Assembly (NCBI GenBank): GCA_030834365.1
Contig: JAURFJ010000024.1
Span: 1 to 15,873, forward strand
Reading direction: 5' to 3'
Length of the DNA: 15,873 nt
Origin: Flavobacteriaceae bacterium
GTDB lineage: Bacteria; Bacteroidota; Bacteroidia; Flavobacteriales; Flavobacteriaceae
Shown: positions 1 through 5,926 of the stretch, piece after piece
Layout: every line of letters starts with the position of its first letter
Position numbering within the stretch: the stretch's first letter is position 1
Program-made: the position numbers and the translations under genes
Notes under the pieces: model-generated
The model's input: only the letters and a program-made list of their open reading frames with translations
What the model was told of the DNA's origin: nothing
The model's database searches: none

Positions 1-654
1 GTTAAAAAAGCAGTAGTGCTGTACTTTCCTATTCAACAGATGCAGACCCTTGAGGCAGGAATTTTCGAATACCACGACAAAATTCCTCTAAAACGCGATT
101 TTGCCCAAAAAGGGGTGCGTGTGGTTCCCAACGCAGTGGTTAGATATGGGGCCTATGTTTCTAGTGGTACCATTCTTATGCCAAGCTATGTCAATATTGG
201 GGCCTATGTCGATGAGGGTAGCATGGTCGATACCTGGGCTACTGTAGGAAGCTGTGCTCAAATAGGTAAAAACGTTCACCTATCTGGAGGAGTAGGCATT
301 GGTGGGGTGCTTGAACCCCTTCAAGCCACCCCTGTAATCATTGAAGACAATGCCTTCATCGGATCAAGAAGTATTGTGGTAGAGGGTGTGAGAGTCGGAA
401 AAGAAGCGGTTTTAGGAGCTAATGTAGTATTGACCGCATCGACTAAAATAATCGATGTAACCCAAGAAGAACCTGTATTTTACCAAGGGGAAATTCCTGC
501 CCGAAAAGTGGTCATTCCAGGAACCTATAGCAAAGAGTTTAAAGCGGGAACTTTCGGCGTTTCTTGTGCGCTCATAATAGGAGAACGCAAAGAGAGCACC
601 GATAAAAAAACCTCACTTAATGATGCGCTAAGAACCTACGGCGTCTCAGTCTAA
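1..654 (+). CDS. dapD: 2,3,4,5-tetrahydropyridine-2,6-dicarboxylate N-succinyltransferase, 5' end outside window
   Basis: DapD transfers succinyl from succinyl-CoA to tetrahydrodipicolinate in the succinylase branch of lysine and diaminopimelate synthesis in the cytoplasm. The frame is open from base 1 (it begins VKKAVVLYFPIQQM), so the GTG at 16 is internal and the gene starts to the left. About 217 residues are visible of a family length near 270, so roughly the first 50 are missing. The visible part covers the left-handed beta-helix built of hexapeptide repeats (stretches such as GAYVSSGTI, VNIGAYVDEG and GSCAQIGKNV) and the family's signature segment around GGVGIGGVLEP. The C-terminus, with GTFGVSCALIIGERKEST, is complete and ends at TAA 652-654. 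lysA, a later step of the same pathway, lies about 8.6 kb away at 9297, so the pathway genes are not in one operon. Confidence 0.95.
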   Translation, partial: VKKAVVLYFPIQQMQTLEAGIFEYHDKIPLKRDFAQKGVRVVPNAVVRYGAYVSSGTILMPSYVNIGAYVDEGSMVDTWATVGSCAQIGKNVHLSGGVGIGGVLEPLQATPVIIEDNAFIGSRSIVVEGVRVGKEAVLGANVVLTASTKIIDVTQEEPVFYQGEIPARKVVIPGTYSKEFKAGTFGVSCALIIGERKESTDKKTSLNDALRTYGVSV

Positions 655-669
655 AAAGGTTTAAAATAC

Positions 670-678
670 TACCTTTAC
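670..678 (+). promoter_or_regulatory. possible -7 promoter element before cca
   Basis: TACCTTTAC at 670-678 matches the Bacteroidota -7 consensus TAnnTTTG except for its last base. It lies in the 42 bp gap after dapD and would start transcription near 681, ahead of either candidate start of the next gene. I see no convincing -33 TTG, so this is a weak call. Confidence 0.25.
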
Positions 679-729
679 AACAGGTTTAATCGCTATTTGA
701 ACCCCACACCCCTGTCAATTGAACTGAGC

Positions 730-2151
730 ATGCTCGAAGAAGCACTTGAACATCCTATATTCAAAAAAATCGGAAAAATAGCCGACGACCTAGGGCTTGA
801 ATGCTATGTTATAGGTGGCTATGTGCGCGATTACTTGCTCAAAAGAACCTTCAAATACGACATAGACATTGTAACGCTCGGAAACGCTATTGAGTTGGCA
901 GAATCGCTGAGTCAATCTCTTGAAGGTACTCCAAAGGTCTCCGTCTTTAAAAACTATGGCACAGCCATGCTCAAACACAATGAGCTCGAAATCGAGTTCG
1001 TGGGGGCACGAAAAGAGAGTTACACCTCATCCTCACGTAAACCCTCTGTCACCAGTGGCACTTTAGAAGACGATCAAAATCGAAGAGATTTCACCATTAA
1101 CGCCATGGCGCTATGCTTGAATGCCAATCGCTTTGGGGAATTCATCGATCCGTTCGAAGGACAAAAACATTTAGCAGAGGGGGTCATTATAACTCCACTA
1201 GAGCCAGAGGTTACCTTCAGTGACGATCCGCTCAGAATGCTCAGAGCGATTCGATTCGCTGCACAACTCAACTTTAGCATTCATCCGCGCACCTTAGAAG
1301 CAATTGCCAGCCAAAGAGAACGACTTGAAATCGTTTCCAAGGAACGCATTGTTGTAGAGTTGAATAAGATACTCTTAACCGATAAACCCTCCATAGGTCT
1401 AGGGCTACTAGAGAAGACTAAACTACTAGAATTAATCATGCCCGAATTAACCGCGCTTAAAGGTATAGATGAGATCGAGGGTATGACACACAAAGACAAC
1501 TTTTGGCACACCTTAGAGGTGGTTGACAATTTAGCCGCCGAAAGTCAAGATCTATGGCTGCGGTGGGCCGCCCTGTTACACGATATCGGAAAGGCCCCGA
1601 CAAAGCGCTTTGACGAGAGTACCGGATTCACTTTTCACGGACACGAGTTTGTGGGCTCTAAAATGGTTTACAAGCTTTTCAAACGGCTCAAATTGCCGTT
1701 GAATGATTCGATGAAGTTTGTACAAAAAATGGTGCTTATGAGCTCCAGACCAATTGTTATCTCAGAGCAATTCGTTACCGATTCAGCCGTAAGACGGCTC
1801 GTGTTTGACGCCGGAGATCACATCGATGATCTGATGCTCTTATGTGAGGCAGATATCACTACTAAAAACCCCAATAAACAAAGGCGCTATAAAGATAATT
1901 TTAAACGGGTTAGAGCCAAAATCAAGGAGGTAGAAGAGCGCGATCGGGTTCGAAATTTTCAACCACCTGTAGACGGATCAGAAATTATGCAATTATTTGA
2001 TTTAAAGCCGGGAAAAGAAATTGGCCTTCTCAAAGAGGCTATTAAAGAAGCTATTTTGGAAGGGGTAATCGCTAACAATTACGATGAAGCAAAATCATTC
2101 ATGCTTACCAAGGCAGCCGAAATGGGATTAAAACCTGTAAGAGATGCGTAG
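730..2151 (+). CDS. cca: CCA tRNA nucleotidyltransferase / poly(A) polymerase family protein with HD domain
   Basis: The enzyme adds or repairs the 3'-CCA of tRNAs in the cytoplasm without a template. From the chosen ATG it has 473 residues. In order it shows the class II nucleotidyltransferase head with the GGYVRD motif (GG at 29-30) and the metal-binding DID (44-46); the RRDFTINAMA motif (about 117-126); the RNA-binding neck (SDDPLRMLRAIRFA, about 163); and an HD phosphohydrolase domain (HKDNFWHTLEVVD, then LLHDIGK with HD at 283-284, then FHGHE). The frame could also start at TTG 697, adding 11 residues. ATG 730 is preferred because TTG is a rare start and the ATG product begins directly at the conserved helix (LEHPIFKKI). 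The end overlaps the next gene by 8 bp, so translation is probably coupled. By sequence alone a poly(A) polymerase role cannot be fully excluded. Confidence 0.93.
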   Translation: MLEEALEHPIFKKIGKIADDLGLECYVIGGYVRDYLLKRTFKYDIDIVTLGNAIELAESLSQSLEGTPKVSVFKNYGTAMLKHNELEIEFVGARKESYTSSSRKPSVTSGTLEDDQNRRDFTINAMALCLNANRFGEFIDPFEGQKHLAEGVIITPLEPEVTFSDDPLRMLRAIRFAAQLNFSIHPRTLEAIASQRERLEIVSKERIVVELNKILLTDKPSIGLGLLEKTKLLELIMPELTALKGIDEIEGMTHKDNFWHTLEVVDNLAAESQDLWLRWAALLHDIGKAPTKRFDESTGFTFHGHEFVGSKMVYKLFKRLKLPLNDSMKFVQKMVLMSSRPIVISEQFVTDSAVRRLVFDAGDHIDDLMLLCEADITTKNPNKQRRYKDNFKRVRAKIKEVEERDRVRNFQPPVDGSEIMQLFDLKPGKEIGLLKEAIKEAILEGVIANNYDEAKSFMLTKAAEMGLKPVRDA

Positions 2152-3169
2152 CACACGGTGGTTGATTAACGCGACCATTGCGGTCATTTATTTGGTAATC
2201 CTAGCCGGAGCAGTAGTTCGCATGACCGGAAGCGGAATGGGTTGCCCCGATTGGCCAAAGTGTTTTGGGTATTACATACCTCCGACCGAAGCCGAAGCAC
2301 TCGAATGGAAGCCAAATAAATCGTACGATAAAGGGCAACTGATTATCCGCAACGAACAACTCGTTGAAGCTAAAAAAACCTTTACCACATCAAGCAGCTT
2401 TGAAGCGAGCAATTGGGAGGCCTACATCAAACACGACTACGCTGTCTTTAATCCATGGCATACGTGGATCGAATACATCAACAGGCTCTTAGGCGCCCTG
2501 GCGGGGCTCTTCACCTTGGCCTTGTTTTTAAGCACACTGCGCTTACGACCTTTCAATACAAAGCTGATGGTTTTAGCGCTCATTACCCTGCTGGGAATAC
2601 TTTTTCAGGCGTGGCTTGGGGCTACAGTGGTTTATTCGGTATTGAATCCGCTTAAAATCAGTCTGCATATGCTCATGGCCTTGGTTTTGGTAGCCCTGCT
2701 GTTTTACATGAAGTTCAGCGCAAGCACCTACTCGGTTTCCGTTGATTCACTTAAGCCTAACCAAATCTTTATCGGGCTAGCGTTGGGAATGACACTCATT
2801 CAAATTTTAATCGGAACTCAGGTGCGCCAAAGTGTTGACCATTTTTTAGATGAAGGCTTGTCTATAGAAGGGTGGATAAATAAAGCGCCCATTATCTTCT
2901 ACATTCACCGCTCATTCTCCATTGCAGTGCTGTTGATAAATGTGCTTATTTTTTGGCGTTTGAGAACGCAAGCTTCACGCTTTACACCCCATTACCTTTT
3001 AGTTCTAGGACTCCTATTCTTAGAGGTGGCGACCGGAGTAGCCATGAATTATTTTGCATTTCCTTTTTCTACTCAACCGCTTCACTTAGTTATCGCTTCT
3101 TTATTATTTGGTTTGCAGGCCTACCTTTTCATGAGAAGCACCTCTAGTCCTTTACCCTCCAAAATTTAA
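2144..3169 (+). CDS. ctaA: Heme A synthase (COX15/CtaA family)
   Basis: This inner-membrane protein oxidises the C8 methyl of heme O to the formyl group of heme A, for aa3-type cytochrome oxidase. It has 341 residues and about eight membrane helices, with an extracytoplasmic loop after helix 1 that carries the cysteine pair of GCPDWPKC (C34, C40). Expected heme-ligand helices are visible: ISLHMLMAL (H175), IHRSFSIAV (H255) and PLHLVIASL (H314). The first ligand motif, normally ExxHR, reads E110-Y-I-N113-R114, so Asn stands where the His is expected; H106 lies just upstream in WHTWIEYINR. The loop before that helix (about 43-105) is long. ATG 2144 is inside the last codons of cca, which implies one transcript. 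No oxidase genes are in the window. Confidence 0.92.
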   Translation: MRSTRWLINATIAVIYLVILAGAVVRMTGSGMGCPDWPKCFGYYIPPTEAEALEWKPNKSYDKGQLIIRNEQLVEAKKTFTTSSSFEASNWEAYIKHDYAVFNPWHTWIEYINRLLGALAGLFTLALFLSTLRLRPFNTKLMVLALITLLGILFQAWLGATVVYSVLNPLKISLHMLMALVLVALLFYMKFSASTYSVSVDSLKPNQIFIGLALGMTLIQILIGTQVRQSVDHFLDEGLSIEGWINKAPIIFYIHRSFSIAVLLINVLIFWRLRTQASRFTPHYLLVLGLLFLEVATGVAMNYFAFPFSTQPLHLVIASLLFGLQAYLFMRSTSSPLPSKI

Positions 3170-3174
3170 TTCAT

Positions 3175-3741
3175 ATGCTGTATAAAATTCGAATCATTTT
3201 AGATGCAGAAGAAGATGTGTTCAGAGATTTAGCTGTTTCTGATCGCATTAGCCTTGAAGATTTTCACATAGCCATAGCTCAATCGTTTGGCTTCGACCTC
3301 AGTGAGATGGGAACGTTCTTTGCCACTGATGAGAATTGGACACAAGGGGTTGAGTACCCCATTGTCGACATGGGGTTTGAAGACGACACGGTAATTATGC
3401 AGCACACTCCGCTCGGAACCATCTTAAATGAAGAAAGCCCCCGCTTGATTTATGTATACGACCTACTCAGCATGTGGAGCTTTTTTGTTGAACTGGCAAA
3501 AATCGAAGAAACAGAACCCATTGAGCAATCAGAGCTGCTGTTTAGTTTTGGCGCCCTACCAGACCAAGCACCAGACAAAAGCTTTAAGTCAGAGCGCTCT
3601 AATCGCAACCCCCTAGACGAAGATCCCTTTGATGAAGAAGGAGATGACCTAGACGACTTTGAAGATGATTTCGAGGACGATTTTAATGACAATAGCTTCA
3701 ATGACTTTGAATCTTATGACGATTACGCAGAAGACTATTAA
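3175..3741 (+). CDS. pRiA4b ORF-3-like domain protein with acidic tail
   Basis: This 188-residue cytoplasmic protein resembles the plasmid pRiA4b ORF-3-like family, often labelled 'IS1096 element passenger TnpR family' in Bacteroidota. Visible signs are the N-terminal strand MLYKIRIILDAEEDVFRDL, the SLEDFHIAIAQSFGF helix, and the family core YVYDLLSMWSFFVEL (YxYD then W, residues 93-107). From about residue 147 to the end the chain is an unusual acidic tail rich in Asp, Glu and Phe, with the near repeats FEDDFEDDF, and is probably disordered. It starts 5 bp after the ctaA stop and is followed 14 bp later by the nucleoid-associated protein gene, so all three are probably one operon. No transposase or terminal repeats accompany it, so the mobile-element name is misleading. 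The molecular function is unknown. Confidence 0.75.
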   Translation: MLYKIRIILDAEEDVFRDLAVSDRISLEDFHIAIAQSFGFDLSEMGTFFATDENWTQGVEYPIVDMGFEDDTVIMQHTPLGTILNEESPRLIYVYDLLSMWSFFVELAKIEETEPIEQSELLFSFGALPDQAPDKSFKSERSNRNPLDEDPFDEEGDDLDDFEDDFEDDFNDNSFNDFESYDDYAEDY

Positions 3742-3755
3742 TCTACACACCTCTT

Positions 3756-4814
3756 ATGTTTACTCTATATAATGCCCAAATTGACGCTATTGCCCTGCAC
3801 CGTATCGGAAATAAAAGTCGCAATGAGCCATTGCAGCTATCAAAAGACCGATTGCACTTAGACGATGAAATTGGAACACTGCTGAAACAGTACTTTTTTT
3901 CACCCTTTACCCAGAAAGAGGTGAACTATTTTAAGTTTGCGCACGAGGTCGATCTAGAATACAACCCTGTTTACCAATCGGTCAAGAGCATCTTTGATGA
4001 TCCAGCGAGTCTTTACGAGCAAAGCAAAGCTTTAGCAACTCACCTTTACAATCAGTCAAAGCACGCCCATATCAACAGTGGCGAACTCTATGTGGTTCAC
4101 TTTACTGACGTCAGAATTGACAATGAAAAGGTAGATGCCATAGGCCTATTTAAAAGCGAATTGAAACAAGATTTTTTTGAGTTTTCTTGGGAAAATGAGA
4201 ACGTAAACATTCATTTACGAAAGGGGATTTCTGCTCAAAAACTCGATAAAGGCTGCCTCATTTTTAACACACAAACTGAGGCTGGATACAAAGTACTCAC
4301 CGTTGACCGCAACCGGTACGACGCCAAGTATTGGCCTGAGACATTCTTGTCTATTTCAGCCTTAGAAGACGAGGTGTATTTCACCAAGAACTATTTAAAG
4401 CTCTGTAAAGACTTCGCTAAAGATGTGGTGCTTGAGGCCGAAGATAAACAGCAAGAGGTTATGTTTATGAATAGAGCGATGAATCACTTCGCCTCAAGAG
4501 ACACCTTTGAGGAGTCACACTTTCTGAATGAGGTCATAGAAAATCCTGACCTCATTCCCGAGTTCAAACAGTACAAGACCGATAAGGGTCCGAAGTACAG
4601 TATAGAGGATGTCTCTTCATTTGGCATTGCCAATCAAGCGGTAACCGAGGCTAGAAAAAAACTAAAAAACCACATTTACCTCGACACCAACATCCACATC
4701 AAATTAAACTTTATTAACCCAGATTCAGGAGAGCGTTTTGTCGAAAAAGGATGGGACGAAGAACGTCAGATGTATTACTATTTACTGTACTTCAATAAAG
4801 AATCAAAAAATTAA
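3756..4814 (+). CDS. 37-kDa nucleoid-associated protein (NdpA/YejK family)
   Basis: The 352-residue product resembles the NA37/YejK family of nucleoid-associated proteins. These were found in isolated nucleoids of E. coli; their precise role is poorly defined. Visible features fit the bacteroidetal branch: an N-terminal MFTLYNAQIDAIALHRIGNKS segment, a central beta-rich region (SGELYVVHFTDVRID, then DAIGLFKSELKQDFFEF), the segment RNRYDAKYWPETFLSI, and a charged helical C-terminal half. No membrane segment or signal peptide is seen. It follows the pRiA4b-like gene by 14 bp on the same strand. Its TAA (4812-4814) and the TAA of the convergent gene share the tetranucleotide TTAA at 4811-4814, leaving no room for a terminator between them. 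Family assignment is by recognition of overall sequence style, not by a catalytic motif. Confidence 0.78.
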   Translation: MFTLYNAQIDAIALHRIGNKSRNEPLQLSKDRLHLDDEIGTLLKQYFFSPFTQKEVNYFKFAHEVDLEYNPVYQSVKSIFDDPASLYEQSKALATHLYNQSKHAHINSGELYVVHFTDVRIDNEKVDAIGLFKSELKQDFFEFSWENENVNIHLRKGISAQKLDKGCLIFNTQTEAGYKVLTVDRNRYDAKYWPETFLSISALEDEVYFTKNYLKLCKDFAKDVVLEAEDKQQEVMFMNRAMNHFASRDTFEESHFLNEVIENPDLIPEFKQYKTDKGPKYSIEDVSSFGIANQAVTEARKKLKNHIYLDTNIHIKLNFINPDSGERFVEKGWDEERQMYYYLLYFNKESKN

Positions 4815-5926
4815 ATTACGCTGAGATCTCTGTAGTTCTTGATCACAAAAAGTAGGGCAAGCTCGAGTATGACGCCCATAGAATCTGCTTTTTTAAATCG
4901 TTGATCTCCTGTGAATTGACTAATTTGACTTCCGAGCATTTTGATGTGATCGGCCGTAGAAAGCACATCACTCTTGGCCGAATCAACCAGTCTTCTAAGC
5001 TGAGATTCTGCTCCGAGGGCCCTTTTAGCAAGCGATGAGCGCTCTTCTTTCTTGTATTGAAACACAGACTCCCTTTTTAGATGTGTCTTAATCAATTTCA
5101 TCATCGCCGCATTCTCAGGAAAAAATTGAGGGCGGTATACCCTTAGATCGCCTTCAAAATTTTGCTGATCAAAGTCTATTGCACGGATCTTATGAATAAC
5201 ACTATCAAAATCGTGCACCGGAATAACTACATAGTTATAGGCCCTCATGTCACCCAACAAACGAATCATACAACGTTCATTGAACTTCACGAACTCCTTG
5301 GCTAGCTGAGCCCGTTGCCTTTCGGTGCATAAGGGCAGATAATGAGTGATAAAAACGTCTCCTGGAATACCGGCAATGTGCTCCTCAATGAGCGTGTCAG
5401 CCGATACTAAGAAATTGAGGTTATACGGAGAGAGTAGGTGTTCCAATTCAAGCCCATATATGCGCGAAGCATCACTTCTTTTAACATAAAAATAGGTGTA
5501 GTTGTCGTTAATGATGTTTCGAATCTTAATTCGAAAGGGCTTAGAGTTGCCAAAGGTGCAGTAATCTATCGCGTCAACCGACAGGTCCTCAAAAATGCTA
5601 TCGCTTCCGTCAGAATGCAAGATAGAATAGATCTTTTTCAGGGCCACATCAATCTCTTTGCGCTCCTCATCAGAATAAAATACCCGAACCCACAACGTAT
5701 CGTCGTCTTGTTGACTGTATACCGATACAGAGCCCGAAAAACGCAATAGATCTTCGTAGTGCACAGGAACCTCTGTACTTCTCTTATACCGATCTAGATA
5801 GGCCTTTAACTGAGAAGAAATCGGGTAACTGGGTTTCTTAAAAACCATTTGTGGGCCATCACTCATGGCGTCAAGATAGTTTGTTTTAAAAAAATTAAGC
5901 GCCCCAGTATTGCTATTTTTGCTCAA
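4811..5926 (-). CDS. Uncharacterised protein with kinase-like motif set
   Basis: I do not recognise a named function. The 371-residue soluble protein (counted from TTG 5926) carries motifs in the order expected of a protein-kinase/aminoglycoside-phosphotransferase fold. These are a strand with a candidate ATP-binding lysine (TYFYVKR, K149), a following helix with candidate glutamates (GLELEHLL, E160/E162), a hinge-like LIEEHIAGIPG (179-189), a catalytic-loop-like GDMRAYN (D226, N231, with the D-x4-N spacing of the GDLHxxN loop), and a metal-loop-like AIDFD (249-253). The first ~130 residues and the helical C-terminus (about 295-371) match nothing I know. The start is uncertain: TTG 5924-5926 shares one base with the uvrB ATG, while ATG 5864-5866 gives 351 residues and a 59 bp gap. 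It is transcribed away from uvrB and towards the nucleoid-protein gene. Confidence 0.7.
   Translation of the reverse strand: MSKNSNTGALNFFKTNYLDAMSDGPQMVFKKPSYPISSQLKAYLDRYKRSTEVPVHYEDLLRFSGSVSVYSQQDDDTLWVRVFYSDEERKEIDVALKKIYSILHSDGSDSIFEDLSVDAIDYCTFGNSKPFRIKIRNIINDNYTYFYVKRSDASRIYGLELEHLLSPYNLNFLVSADTLIEEHIAGIPGDVFITHYLPLCTERQRAQLAKEFVKFNERCMIRLLGDMRAYNYVVIPVHDFDSVIHKIRAIDFDQQNFEGDLRVYRPQFFPENAAMMKLIKTHLKRESVFQYKKEERSSLAKRALGAESQLRRLVDSAKSDVLSTADHIKMLGSQISQFTGDQRFKKADSMGVILELALLFVIKNYRDLSVI
5914..5921 (+). promoter_or_regulatory. -7 promoter element of uvrB
   Basis: TATTTTTG at 5914-5921 is an exact match to the Bacteroidota -7 element TAnnTTTG. It ends 4 bases before the uvrB ATG (5926), so transcription would begin at or one base before the start codon. 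A TTTG lies at 5880-5883, but the spacer of 30 bp is longer than usual, so the -33 element is unclear. The box lies within the first codons of the divergent gene if that gene begins at TTG 5926. Confidence 0.45.

Noticed and set aside
16..654. dapD as a complete gene starting at GTG 16
   Set aside because: The frame is open upstream to base 1 with family-like sequence, and the protein would lack about 55 N-terminal residues. The gene is cut by the window edge.
655..676. AAAGGT ... ACCTTT inverted repeat after dapD as a terminator
   Set aside because: The stem is only 6 bp, the loop is 10 bases and there is no T tract. The right arm coincides with a possible -7 promoter box.
3649..3690. Short GAY-rich nucleotide repeats as a DNA repeat element
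   Set aside because: They encode the Asp/Glu/Phe-rich tail of the pRiA4b-like protein and are explained by that protein's composition.
3175..3741. Mobile element suggested by the usual family label (IS1096 passenger / plasmid ORF)
   Set aside because: No transposase, terminal inverted repeats or target duplications are seen. The gene sits inside a tight same-strand run of housekeeping genes.
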